Shown here: piece after piece, positions 41,410-54,312 of the stretch
Layout of the letters: each line of letters starts with the position of its first letter
Position numbering within the stretch: the stretch's first letter is position 1
NCBI GenBank assembly: GCA_051294375.1
Contig: CM119263.1
Span: 20,054,115 to 20,118,114, forward strand
Reading direction: 5' to 3'
Length of the DNA: 64,000 nt
Source: Paraspadella gotoi
Taxonomy: Eukaryota; Chaetognatha
Position numbers and translations under genes: made by a program
Notes under the pieces: model-generated
The model's input: the letters and a program-made list of their open reading frames with translations, nothing else
Database searches by the model: none
Told to the model about the DNA's origin: nothing

Positions 41410-42879
41410 CTTTTCCTCAGTCAATCTAAATTTCGACTAAAAAGCTGAAAACTCTGGCAACCGTAGCGAAGTGCGGGCGTTTTTAAGGGTCGTGAATTCC
41501 TGGCGCCGTGAGCGCGAAAGATGCGACGGTACACACGCCCGCTTCAATTCTCTCGACGCATTTTTTTTCTCGTCGGCGCCGACAACTAGTAGCGTACCGA
41601 CAGACCGGCAGACGCTGAATAGACGACGCCGTTGTAGTGACAGGATGACAGGTTTACGAAGTTCGATCCTCGAATAGACGAAGGCCGCTCGAGCCCTTGA
41701 TAAATCGCCTCGATTTCGATATCAGAAAAAAAATATCCCGAGTCGAAAAAAAATATTTTATCGACTCAAATCTCGATTTAATTCGTCGAATTTTCGACTG
41801 AATTTTTGTGGAAATGATAGATTAAATCTAGAAATCTACGCGTTAGGTCCAAGCTGTTTTTAAATATTTGGAAAACTCGGGTTTTTTAAAACTCTAATAC
41901 ATCTATGTAAAGATTCATCTCTCGTCACCCTGACGCACGTAAGGTTTTCACTGTTTCCAGCTCGCTGGTACTAAAACCGCCGATCCGTGTTTCTATTCGT
42001 ACATAAAAGATTAAGCATTAAGCATTAAATATCGAAATTGTACAATAAAAAAAAATCTGTAACCGTCACGCCTCCGGGGACCGTCGACCGAAACGAATCT
42101 CGTTCCGGTTTCTGCCTTCGGCGAAAGCGAGGCTCTGGCGACGATCCAAGAAAAAAAAAATCCAATAAACCGCGGATTTGATGGCGACGGTTGACCAGCG
42201 AGGGAAGCGGCCCGAGAAATCTCCAATCCTCCTCCGGATATTCTTTTGAAAAGCCTCGATGATTTGAGCGGAACGCGGAATTAAAAAGTTTATGGCCAAG
42301 AAAAAGGGCGGGAAATACGTCGCAACGCCCTTCTGTACATATTTGCGGCGACGTTTTTTTCCGAGAAATATAAATTTTAAGATCAATAATCAATACTGCC
42401 CATTTACGATGTAAAAATTGATGTGAATTTGGCGCGGTTGAACGCTTCCGATACGCTTCCGATATCAGCTAAACTCGCGATTGCGTGAAACGAGCTTTCC
42501 GGTTTTCTCCCTTGATTTTATCTTTCAATCGATGTTGACGCGTCCGCTGTCGTCGGAGCGTTTTCATCAATAGTTAAACCCATTTATTTTATATCGTTAC
42601 AATGATGACTCTACATGGCCGAGTTCGAAAATAAACTCAGCTGCGGATTTTTAAAAGCGACGACGATCGTCAAACCGGAAACTCCGTCGATCGAAAACAA
42701 GAAATGTTGCAGCTGCGTCGTACAGCTGCGTTGTTCGCTAATGCGCCGTTTGGTGGCACTGAGGCGGTCGACTTACTCGTACGTCGTGGAAATATGGGTC
42801 TGTCCGGAAGAAAAATTTTACATTTCACATGAAGCACCCAGAGGGTAAAAGCGGGAACAATTTTGTGCGTCGCTTTGAC
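38921..42879. other. Intergenic DNA, no gene supported
   Basis: Contains CT arrays (39430-39470 and 40240-40280), an (ATC)n tract (40171-40230) and a GA array (41363-41406). GC-richer open stretches at 41465-41680 and 42025-42390 give no recognisable protein on either strand. Confidence 0.5.
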
Positions 42880-43310
42880 CGAACCTTGGGTATTTACTTA
42901 TATCATGTCAGAACATCGAATTATGATAAATTGAGCAAAAAAATGATGTCCGTTCGTCCGTCCGTCTGTCGGTCCGTCTGTCTGTCTGTCCGTCCGTCCC
43001 ACCTTAGTAAAAAACACCAATTACTCGTGATTTGATGGATGGATTAGGATGAAATTTTGTGTGTGGGTAGGAAAGTGTGTGATTGAGCTGGAAATCAAGT
43101 TTCGATGGAATCGTCCGAGTGGAAATGAGTTAAAATGGAAAAACAACAAACAATATTTCACTATTTGAACGCCAATTACTCATAAGTGAATGGGGCGATT
43201 GACTTCAAATTTTGTATGTGGGTAGGAAAGTGTGTGATTGAGCAGGAAATAAAGTTTCGATGGAATCGTCCAAGTGAAAATGAGTTAGTATGGAAAAAAT
43301 AAACAATCGA
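42880..43310. repeat. Dispersed 142-bp double-unit repeat, copy 3 (opposite orientation)
   Basis: Begins TATCATGTCAGAACATCGAA, has a GTCC/GTCT tetranucleotide tract (42950-43000), then two units with GTGTGGGTAGGAAAGTGTGT and GGAAATGAGTTAAAATGG. It is the reverse complement of the family at 9391-9895, tail included. An AATT array (43376-43425) follows. Confidence 0.75.
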
Positions 43311-43737
43311 TTTCACAATTTAATTATTATTTTTTTATTTTTATATTAAATGTAAATTCAAGCTGCATTAATTAATTATTAATAAATAACTAATTAATTA
43401 ATTAATTAATTAATTAATTAATTAATGTGGCGCAACACACTGGATCTTGTTTCAAATTATAAGAACAGATTCAGATTCCTCATAAAAAGTTGATGAAAGA
43501 AAATAGAAATATTTTTAAAAAATTATGTCAGTTAGTAAGTTAAAATTACAAAAAAACTATATTTTTATGTTAAAAATTAAAAATTAGTATCTCAAATATA
43601 GTTTTTTACTTTTTTGACCTACACAATTACATTTTTTTTTATTACACGTTCTTTTATTAACTTTTTACAAAAATTTATTTTGAAATTTAAGCCTATTATT
43701 TATTTATTACTGTTCATAAATATAGCTCAGTAATATA

Positions 43738-43930
43738 CTGTGGTGGGCTAGGGTCCACCAACCGTTCATCAGCGGCCATTGGTGCTGGAGGCATTCGCCT
43801 CCCGGCCGAGGTCCGGGGTTCTGGCCCGGTGGTCGTCTGGCAGTTGGGAGGGCGGGGCGCTTGCCCGCCTTGTGGCATCGGTGTTACCAGCCTGATCCGA
43901 AGCTCAGTCGGACCTGCTTATATACTTGAA
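43738..43930 (+). mobile_element. GC-rich SINE-like repeat, possible
   Basis: A 190-bp GC-rich island in AT-rich DNA with CCGAGGTCCGGGGTTCTGGC (weak B-box-like GGTTCTGGCCC) and an end in CACTAACTAACAAT. A degenerate tRNA-derived origin is possible. No second copy is in the window, so this is weak. Confidence 0.3.
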
Positions 43931-44791
43931 CGGTTCGTCACTAACTAACAATAATTACTGTCTCTTCAATACCAATTTACCAATGTACATATTTCATATA
44001 AAATTAAAAATCAAGGTATTTTTATAGGTTTTTATTTTAAAGTTCTATATGGTAAATTTTTTTCTAATTAATCAAAAACAAATTGTTCATTTTAAATTTT
44101 CTTTTTCTCTACTGGTCTCAAAGTTACGATAAATAAGACTTGATAAGCTTACAATTTTAATATTTTATTCCGAAAACCACTACCCCCGCGATCAAAATTA
44201 CTTACCTGCCACGGAGGCGAGCTGTTTTAAGTCAAATGCGAGAAAGATGTCGACGATTTTACTGACTTTTGTCGTCGTCGACGCTGTCGCTTTCATCTTA
44301 TGATTTAATGTAATAGTATTATAATATTTTTTTAGGCAGATTATTTTTCAAAATCAGAGCTCAAGAGGGTTTTACTTATGTGGTTCTTTGCTGATCGCGG
44401 ATGTTCAAAAATTCGAACGTTATACTTGAAGCTCAATTGCAACAACATCAACAAAAACCCCGCGATTATTAATATTTTCGGGCAAGAAATTTCGACGGTT
44501 ACGTGAGGAGTCGAAAAAAGGAAAAAAAAGAGGTAAGTGACAACTGACATGTTGTCGAAATTCTGGACGCGAAAGAAAATTGGTTTCAGGGATAAGAAAC
44601 TTTCTTACCCTAGAAAGTGGTCGTATTCCCATCTCAATCGGCAAAAGACAAATGATTAGCGACGGCTCTTACAATAATTGTCATTTAGAAAAATAGGAAA
44701 TGTAGGAATGACGTCGAAAGTCGGAAACAGTTACAAACAGGATTTAGTAATCTTTGCAATTACTAAATCGACGAATTCGAAAAAGTAAAAA

Positions 44792-45446
44792 NNNNNNNNN
44801 NNNNNNNNNNNNNNNNNNNNNNNNNNNNNNNNNNNNNNNNNNNNNNNNNNNNNNNNNNNNNNNNNNNNNNNNNNNNNNNNNNNNNNNNNNNNNNNNNNNN
44901 NNNNNNNNNNNNNNNNNNNNNNNNNNNNNNNNNNNNNNNNNNNNNNNNNNNNNNNNNNNNNNNNNNNNNNNNNNNNNNNNNNNNNNNNNNNNNNNNNNNN
45001 NNNNNNCCAAACTGGTTGCTGCAGGAACAAAAAAAAATTAGAGATTCAGCAAGTCGAGTTGGGCGTCCTCGAAGCCGGCCCCAACTTTGTGTGATACATT
45101 CGCGATCTATGTGATAGTTTTCGCGAAAATGTGAGCGAAAATGAGATCGGTTTATCTATTCGGAGATGGTTTTGGTTCTCGAGGTAATTGCTTTAATCGG
45201 TAAGTCATATGTAGTTGGTAAGTTTAAATTTTTCCTGTCGTGCCTGATGTAAATGTCGAAGTGATGAAGATTCCTGTTTAAATTATCAAANNNNNNNNNN
45301 NNNNNNNNNNNNNNNNNNNNNNNNNNNNNNNNNNNNNNNNNNNNNNNNNNNNNNNNNNNNNNNNNNNNNNNNNNNNNNNNNNNNNNNNNNNNNNNNNNNN
45401 NNNNNNNNNNNNNNNNNNNNNNNNNNNNNNNNNNNNNNNNNNNNNN
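44792..45446. other. Two assembly gaps
   Basis: Undetermined bases at 44792-45006 and 45291-45446, with 284 bp of unique sequence between them. Frames crossing them are uninterpretable. A GC-rich island (45480-45670) follows, with open frames on both strands but no recognised product. Confidence 0.95.
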
Positions 45447-46047
45447 AGCTTCTGATATTCTGGAAATGAATCCGAGTCATTTTGACTCAAAAAGAATGAG
45501 CGGGTTAGGGGAAGCAAAATGTACCCGGCAACTGCATAGGTGCGGAGCGTCGGGTGTAGGCGACCAACGGATAGTGGGTGTAATGAGCGTCGGCTGGAAC
45601 GGAGGCGGAATGGTGGAGGTTGCGCCGCGGAAGCGGCCGGGCGCGGCGGCTGAGAGAGCGGGCGAATGACGAGATATAAAGATAAAAATTCCATTCACTG
45701 TGCTCTTGCGAAAAATGCGATAATGGATGAATAAATTTCTCAATATGTACTTATATAAAATATATTAAAAAGTCACACACGAATCGAAGCAATAATAAAA
45801 CTTAAAACAGAGATCCAGATTTCAAGTGCTTTCGATTTTCTACAAATCGGAAGACAAAAGTATGTAAAAGATGTACCCTCAAGATTAAACTAAATCGAAC
45901 CAAATCGAACCAAATTCTAAATCCTGAAGATAGAAAGTAAAATGGCGTCTCGGGAGTGACACACTTTTCCCTGTGACTTCAACTTGGCACACTTCTAAAC
46001 TGTCTAAAAGTTTTTTTCTTTTTTTGGCACTCTTAGCTCTCTCTCTT

Positions 46048-46100
<53 letters not shown>

Positions 46101-46844
46101 TCCAATAGAAGAAATTAATGAAGGCATTTGAGCAAAGGAATTCGCTCACCATCGCCACTTGATTAAGCGTTCGATGTTTGACGAACCTTTTTTTCTCTTT
46201 ATTCACGAAAAGTCTGCGACGCGTCAGTTCACGCGATTGTGATTAAATATTCGACTCGATTAAAAAAAAAACTCAAAACTTCTGTGCGAATTCACTTCGT
46301 TCGGTCTCACGATTAAAGGTTTAAACTCATTCACAAAATCTGGAGACAACTGTTTTCTGTCGTCGAGCATTTTCTACTGGTAATACGTTTTCGTTTTTAC
46401 TCCAGATTCCAAAGTGTGAAATGGTGCTCGACCGATTGTATTTCATTATTTACAGGGAGGTTTTTATGAGAATAAACTAGTATTAAAAGTTAAGAATTTC
46501 GTTTTCCATCGAGAAATAAATATCATCTCGATCAGATTTTTTCCATTACATGTGTACTGTGTGTAGTGTGTAGAGATTAAAGCTCTTACTGTTTCGTCGG
46601 TTTCTATTTCTTAGTTTGTGCTTTCTCTTCGTTCTCTGTCAAAGTCGTAGTACTTGCCATCTTCTCAATCGTTCTCCGTTTTGTTCTCTTGTTCATATGT
46701 ACGTCATTCTTAAGTTTTCCGTCTTTTCCTAATTTTCCTTCTCATAATTTTTCCCTCCTCGAAAATCTTAGAGGCAAACCTCCCTTTCATCGACCGTGAA
46801 ATTGTCTCTTAGATTCACGTTTTTGTCTTTTCTCGATTACTTCT

Positions 46845-46845
<1 letters not shown>

Positions 46846-46899
<54 letters not shown>

Positions 46900-47064
46900 G
46901 TCTCTTCTCTCTCCTCCTTCCTCTCTCTCTCGTCTCTCTCTCTCTCTCTCTCTCTCTGTTAAAGATTTTGGCTCATTTTGGTTTTTATTCTCTCTCTATT
47001 GAGACTCCTTTATTCGATTCCCTTTGAGCGTGTCAGGTTTTGCCCCCTTTTCATTGCGCTCTTT

Positions 47065-47152
<88 letters not shown>
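46846..47152. repeat. CT microsatellite cluster
   Basis: CT arrays at 46846-46957 and 47069-47152; a shorter one at 46037-46097 and a GA array at 47369-47414. The remaining sequence (45700-48200) is AT-rich without a recognisable gene. Confidence 0.93.
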
Positions 47153-47155
<3 letters not shown>

Positions 47156-47366
47156 TTCCCATTATCCCCCTATCCATCCTTTTACTTCTACGGAGAAGCA
47201 AAAGCATAAACAATTTTATGGGGCGGATATGTGGAAATTCAGGTTGGAGATTGTGGACGTCACGCGGTGCGGGGACCCAGTTTTTTATTGAATGAGACAC
47301 TTTTTACCATCAACATGTTACGTATTTTATAATAAAAAATCAGAACTAACTAAGCTTCCAGGAAGC

Positions 47367-47417
<51 letters not shown>

Positions 47418-48216
47418 GTGAGTCAAAATTTAGTCTCGAGACGACATCAACCTCTTGGCAGAGTCGGATGAGAAAGGCGGAGCAGGCGACACAATAGACG
47501 GCGTCAATTTCAGCAGCGTTGCAGTTTCATTGTGACGCGTCGCAATTTAGAATTCCGTGGGCGACGCCGTTGGTGACGGTTAGTCCTATTGTCGGGGCCC
47601 TTAATTGTCTAAAATTTAATAGATAAATGTATACCTAAATGTAATGTATATTGATTCGACGACGAATAGCGAACAAAGTAGTCAGGAAAACTTTATTTCT
47701 TGTAAACATAAGATTTTGGGTTGTCCGAATTAGTTGTTTTTTTTGGTATAGTTTAGCCGTATTACTAATTATTATAAATATTATTACTATTATTACTATT
47801 ACTATATTATAAATATTACTACTACTATTAGTTAGAGAAAAACTAAAAGTGGCAGCATAGTTAACTTTTCCTTGTCTCTTCGAACACTGGCAGTCGAATT
47901 CTCGATTAAAATAGATTTTGCAATTTTCATATATAAACTTCATTGATAGACTTTTGAGATAAGGGACGAAAAAAAGGTTGCGAGGGAAAATCACCCCGAG
48001 CTTCATCCAAGAGCCATTACGGACATTACCGGGATATTGTTTATCGACTACGATTTATTCACTCTTGGAAGAGCATTTCCCGTGGGAAGCCATCTTGGTC
48101 GTAGGGACGACGTAAACATCGATTTAACCCAAGAGAGAGAAAAAAAAGTTTAGCGGAGGAAGCGAAAGCAATATTGGGTCGCGGAAATCAATTTTTGTGA
48201 GGTCGTCGCTTTGACT

Positions 48217-48267
48217 CATGGAATTATTCGCTTCTCTCAAAGTTTGAGAGAAGCGAATAATTCCATG
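48217..48267. repeat. Perfect 51-bp palindrome (25-bp arms, 1-nt centre)
   Basis: 48217-48241 (CATGGAATTATTCGCTTCTC...) and 48243-48267 are exact reverse complements around a single G. No repeat family was identified at the flanks. It could be a snap-back assembly artefact, a cruciform-forming site or a tiny foldback insertion. Confidence 0.9.
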
Positions 48268-48490
48268 TTTGTACTCAACAGTTAACTTGAGAGAAAATCT
48301 TGACTTTCCCTCGCCAGCCGACCGATGGTGACAATTTTCTGCAATGTCCTTTTTGTTTTAATAGTGGGCAGTAATTTTGTTTTTACAAAGAAGACTGATG
48401 GAAGTTGCTGAATTTCTATCTTTAAGCCTTCATTGAGGAAAAGTTGAGAAACGTTTACTTAATCCCGTAGATCGAGTCAAATCAACATTT

Positions 48491-48655
48491 TGTGACAGCA
48501 AGACTTAAAGCTGCCTCGTTAAAACCGTGCGTCCCGGGTTCTAACCCTGTGACGGAGCTGGTCCAAACATGCCAGTGACAGGAGGCGGTCGCTCAGGGTC
48601 CGCAGCTCCTATGCCAGTTGATGAGATACCCCGCGGCATTCCCCGTTTTGCCATA
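48491..48655 (+). mobile_element. tRNA-like short element, copy 2 (internal deletion)
   Basis: Same family as 13933-14189. It starts TGTGACAGCAAGACTTAAAG, lacks about 90 bp including the A box, keeps GTGCGTCCCGGGTTCTAACC and CATGCCAGTGACAGGAGGCG, and ends TTGCCATA. The flanking 4-bp duplication is ATTT (48487-48490 and 48656-48659). Same ends and same duplication length as copy 1. Confidence 0.75.
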
Positions 48656-48659
48656 ATTT

Positions 48660-51600
48660 ACTAATAAAAAATAAAAAAAACATTTTGGCGTCTGGTACAA
48701 TTCGGACTCATAACCAAGCGAAGTTTAAGTATTTATTTCAGGAAAACTATATCAGCAACCCCTCCCAATTGTTTACCGATCGAGCGAAGTTTGCTAAAAA
48801 CGACTTTTGTTGTTGTCAAAGGTGAACAATATTCCGGTTTCGGCAAAGGAGAACAAGCGAAGGGCGTCGACAGAGAAACACCATAAAAGGCGAAAAAAAG
48901 GGAAAAAAATTCCAGCGACGAAAGGAAGGGGCAGCCGAGGGCACGGCGTTTCCATGGCAACGACTATGACGACGTCGACGACAAGCGAAAGATTATGAAA
49001 AATTGAAGAGCGAAATACGACGATGATGTAGGGATCTAGGGATTATTAAAACAAATAGTGGTCGACGAAAACTTATAAATAATGAATTTTGAAAAACCCG
49101 CCGCCATTTAATACATTAGTAATAGTATTTACTTAGCAAATAATGTGACGTAAGTTTTTGTTGTTCGTGGAAAATTAAGCGAGTTTTGGGAACAATGACA
49201 AAAAATTGAGAATTAAACGGAAAAAGAATTTTCGCGTTTGAGTGATTGAAAGGATTTTCGGATCTGGTGGGACAGATTTGTGGCGGAGATTAAGGATTGT
49301 AGATGTAGTAGAGTGGGTGGAAGAAAAAAACAGGGGTGAATAAATGTGTATAAATTGAAGTCACCGGCGACGATAAAACGAGGATGGGATTTTTTTTTCT
49401 CGGCATCAACGTCGGGTGATTGTGTTACGACCACATCGGGTCATCAAGTTTCCTGGGTCATTTTCGGATCCCTCTCACGGACGAGTCACTTGGGTCGATT
49501 TCAGAAGCAAAGGGGCGGGAAAAGATCCGAGCGGCATTGAAACGAGTCGCCGGGGCGGAAGGACCTCGGGCAGAGCCGGGACGGCACGACGCCGATGCGG
49601 TAATCTTCGGCGTCATTAACGCCGTAAAAAACGAGGCCGTAAATTCGTTTTCGCGGGGATTTTTCTTTTTCTCCGTGGCGTCGTCGTTGTTTGCGTCGTC
49701 GTCGTCGTCGCCGTCGTCGGGGCCGATGGTAGAAGGAAACCAAGTTTCACTTACGTAACGAAAACTCATAGGAGAGACGGTTACGCTCCATCCTCGATCA
49801 TTAGTTTTAATGGACGAGGACGTAATTTATAATTCTTTTTTCTTCCCGTGTTTTACTTTCTTTTTAAGCACCATGGCGGATTGTCAATGAATGCAAATAT
49901 CCCGAAAAAAAGGACATCGGTAAAACTGGAAAGATCCATTGGTTTTACCGCTATCCGAAGAAGAACATTCGAAATTAATAATTTTACATGAATATCGTTT
50001 ATACCAAAACAAATATAAATTGTTTTTTCCTTTGAGGTTTAAGGTCAAAGAGCAGAATGACGACGACCTTGATCATGAGGTCTTGATTATGAGGTCTCAG
50101 GACGTCGCTGAGAAATAAAAGTAAAGAGGAGAACGGGGCGAAAAAAGGAGAACAGAGCTGAGGAGCGAATGAGTGAAGTGGAGAACGGAAAGAATAGAGG
50201 AGAAGGCTGAAGAGGGTAGGACGGATGGGATATGATAGGACATAAGGAAAAGGGGGAAGAACTAGGAATTGAGAAGAAAAATGGCGGGAAAACAGGACTT
50301 GATACTTGAGAAACAATTGTGGGTTGCTGCAAACAGACAAGAAATTGACGTCTGACGTTAGATAAAATCAGAAAAAAAAATCTAGGGTGAAAAATCGAAA
50401 AAGTAGTAGCGTCATACGACGCGACATCAAGCAAGAAAAGTGTGGATTTGGGAAAAATTATGAGCGAACTTCGAAAGGACTTAAGGACATTAGAAAAGAA
50501 AAGAAAACCCAAGAGGAAGAGCGAAATGTAATCGGAGATGGAAGAACTGATCTGATAGGCGTCAAGCGAGGACGGAGGTGTAAAAAAAAAAAGAGAATGG
50601 AGGGGCAGAGAAAAAAAGGGGAGACGAGCGAATCGCGTACATAAGAAACTCCGGACTGGTGGTCGCTCGTCTTCGTCTTTCCTTTCCAAACAAAGTTTAG
50701 CGAATAAATCCGGAAAGGGAAAACCCAATCCGAAAGCAAAGGAAAAAAAAGAAGAAAAAAAAAACTCTTTGTTTTTTTGGAAATCGAAATCTTTTCCGGC
50801 CCATTTACCTCTGACCCTCCTTCGCCACCCGATCCCTTTTGCGGCGGATTCCCCATCTCGTCATCCACTTTACTTCTTATTTTTCCCAATTTTCTTTTTT
50901 TTTCTTCTGCATTTCACTTCTTCTTGTCACTTCTCTTCTCATTTCCCTTTCGCTTTTACAATCCCACTTTTACGTTTTTTTTTGGTTTTTTTTTGTTTTT
51001 TTTTCCCCCATTTTTTATTTTTTCCTTTCTCTTTTATCTTTCTCTTCTCCTTTTCTCTCCTTTTTCCCTTTTTCAGTTTCTTCTTAATTTTTCCCACCTC
51101 TTCCTCCTCCTCCTCCTCCTCCTCCTCTACTCCCGTCACCCTGTCCCCCTTACTCTCTCTATTCCCCGCCCCCCCCGTTTCCCGCGTTGGACTGTATTGA
51201 GGCGAGCCGGGGTGAGCTCAAGGTAAGGCGATTAGGAACGAATGCGGGACGTAATTGGGTCAGGATCGCGGATCGAAGGTCGAAAAGGGTGAGGCGCGGG
51301 TATGGGAGATTGTCGAAGAGAGATTTACGATTTAGGTGAGTAAACTTGAAGATTCAGAGAATGGGTTAGAAATTTAATGTTAGGGCGAGTAACTTGGAAG
51401 TTGAGGAGAGGAGTTTAAAAATATTTTTTTATTTAAAGGACGTCAAACCGGGATTGTGAAAGTCTTTATTTCTCGAGCGACGCTGCCGAAAATCACCGAA
51501 TTCCCAAAGAAAAATTTCGCCGGAAGTGGGCGTGGCCGAACTCGCGGCGGACGAAATTTCTCGGCGTCCTTGCGTCTCCGATCGGGAGGAAGAAGGGACA

Positions 51601-52379
51601 GTTTTTGACACTGAATTATGTATCAGTCTCTCAAGGGAGGCTGCCAGTTACGGCGTTTCGGAGTAAACTTGGGGAAAAAAATGAGGAAATCTCGTGACCA
51701 AGCGCGAGTCTGGGGATAATGTTTGGTTTAGGAAAATGTAGGGACGCGTATTTTTTTTTTAAATTTCTGGTGACAGAGGCAAAGTCTTGGCGATTTAGAA
51801 AAGAGATAAGATTAGCTGAGGAGGACGTGGAAAGAAGAAAGGGACGAAAGGAGGAATGGCAAGGGGAAAGGAACTTGGGGTGGGAGTGGGGGAAAGGAAA
51901 CAACTTACCCATTTTGTTCCGATGTTTATGTTTCATCTTCCTAAATCTCGCGACGTAGAAACAGAGAATGGGAAAAGTAGCAGACGGCTTTCGGAAAAAA
52001 GGAGGAAGGAAAAAGAAAGGGAAGATTTAAAACGATAAAAGAAAAGCGGAGGAAATGGGAGAAAAAAAAAGATAAGATAAGTCGAACGAGAAAAAGGTTT
52101 CGAAATAAGAATAAATAAAGCGGACGAAATAAAGAAAGGAAATAAAAAAAAGAAAGAGAGAAAAAAAAAGGAAACGATTTTAAAACGAGAGAACGATCGT
52201 CGCGACATTGAGATCGGAGCGGCGAAAATGAAAAACGCACGGGAAACAAGTTTAGGAGGAAAAAATAAAACAAAATAAACAATAAAAATGAGGGGAAAAT
52301 TATTATAAGAGGAGCCAAGCAATAGAAATGGGGAAAATTGTTGAATGAGTGAAAACAACACCACGAGAGAAATACACGG

Positions 52380-52380
<1 letters not shown>
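48660..52380. other. Intergenic DNA, no gene supported
   Basis: GC-richer open stretches at 48830-48995 and 49420-49760 do not resemble any family I know. 50087-51230 is a long pyrimidine/purine-asymmetric tract whose Phe-Ser or Lys-Glu frames are compositional artefacts. Confidence 0.45.
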
Positions 52381-52448
<68 letters not shown>

Positions 52449-52611
52449 AGAGAGAGAACGCCTAAACGAGCCACAGAAAAAATAGCCGGGGAAACTTTGC
52501 GAAGAGGGGGGAACTTTTTAAATAACAGAAAAACAAGAAAAGCGCCAAAAGAAATATGAGGCGAAAAGGGAAGTGGAACGAGACAAGAGAGAGAGAGAGA
52601 GAGAGAGAGGA

Positions 52612-52650
<39 letters not shown>

Positions 52651-53390
52651 GAGAGAGAGAGGGAGGTGCCGGAATTTCTAACCGGAAGTGGGTTTCCTCG
52701 CGACGTCTCGACGCTGATGATCGCCGAGGGATGGAGTTTCTTGGCGAAGCCGAAGAAGAGGCGGAGGATTAGGACGTTTCGGAGGCGGAGACGAGGGATG
52801 GAGTAGGGGGACGCGGACCGGGGACGGACCCGACGACCGGGGACTGGGACCGGAGGAAGTTTGTCGTCTCATAGTGGACGTGGGCGACATGTATCAAGGA
52901 AAAGTTGAGAATAACTTGGATTAGAAACAAGGTGGTGATCAAATTGACACCAGTTTTGTGATAAAAATGACACTGGTTTTGTGGTCAAATTGTCACCGGT
53001 TCGTGATCACGTTGGAACCAAGTTATGATCAAATTGTGCTCATGATCACAAGGTGGAGTCTCGATGACGGGGAAAAAAACCTTAACGCTTGGCGAATCTG
53101 GTCGAGGGAGAAAGGCTCCTCAGTCCTCACCGGGCGGTCGAATTGGAAGGACCCGGAAGAGAGAGAGACAAGATTTAGCGCCGCCGCGACGCACCTGGGA
53201 CGAGTTGGTCCGGAACGGAATTCTCGGTCCGAAGGAAACGGGTTTCCGAATCGGTTGAGGGTGACGGCGACGGACCGACTGATTGACCGACGGACAGACG
53301 GAAGCACCGAAGTCGATTCGACCCATGAGAAATCCTGAAAATTTGCGAAGAGAGAAACCGACGAAGAGTTTCGAGGAAAGGGAAGGGGGC

Positions 53391-53486
<96 letters not shown>
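52381..53486. repeat. GA arrays and short minisatellite
   Basis: GA arrays at 52381-52458, 52587-52661 and 53395-53486. Between them, 52935-53045 has four or five degenerate ~26-bp units of the form GTGATCAAATTGACACCAGT. Confidence 0.85.
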
Positions 53487-53487
<1 letters not shown>

Positions 53488-54312
53488 CGGGGGAGAGGGA
53501 AACTGACAAGGTGGGGAGAAAGGTGAAGGAACGATGTTAGGTAGGACAGGTGTCCACTGTCCAGTATCCAATGGCGTTAACTTAAACCTCAAACGCGATG
53601 AAAAATGTCATTTCAATTTATATGTTTTGCAATATTTTGGTAGTTCGGGTTCAAGATAGTGGGACGTAGCGTGTCATGATAGGGAGTTGTTTGGAAGTGA
53701 GAGCTGAGAACGACGAGTCAAGTTGGAGTAAGAAAACTGAATTTCTTGGGAAGAGGCCAAGTGGACAAGGGGGTCTAAGAAACGAAAGGAGCTGAGAAAT
53801 TAAAGGCAAAGGGAGAAACAAGTGAGAAAGGAAGAAAAAAGGAAAGCAAAGAATGAAGAGAAAGGGTTGGGTTTCGAGCCAGCGATCGGCGCCTCTCTCG
53901 GTGAGATGCAGATAAGATCCTGGCTGAACCTCTAATGGAATCCAAACAAACTTAAATTCCACCGATCGAATCGGAAAATAAGAATAGGGGGAAGGATGGT
54001 GAGAGGGGGCGGGGGCGGAGGTGGGTAGGGAGGTGGCTGAAAGGTGAGGCTAGAAGACATGGGGAGACAAAGCGAGAGACGTGAATAAATAAAGGGGAAA
54101 TAAGGAAAAAAGTTTGGAAGTGAAGAGAAAAAAAGAGGAAAAAAAGAAAGTGAAGAGATAAAGGGCTTAAGATCAGTCAATGGTTTAAATCAAGCTCTTT
54201 TTGTATCTAAGGATAATCATCCCTGTTTATAAAAATCTATGCTGGTGCAAAATAACGCGGAATAAGTGAAAAATATCTTTTCTTTTAATAAATAAGTAAA
54301 TCAATATAAAAA

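Noticed and set aside
42025-42393. Minus-strand open stretch with Arg/Phe-rich peptide
   Set aside because: Contains poly-T runs read as Phe, no splice-site support and no recognised family.
50087-51230. Long ORFs on both strands
   Set aside because: Pyrimidine/purine-asymmetric low-complexity DNA; no recognisable domain.
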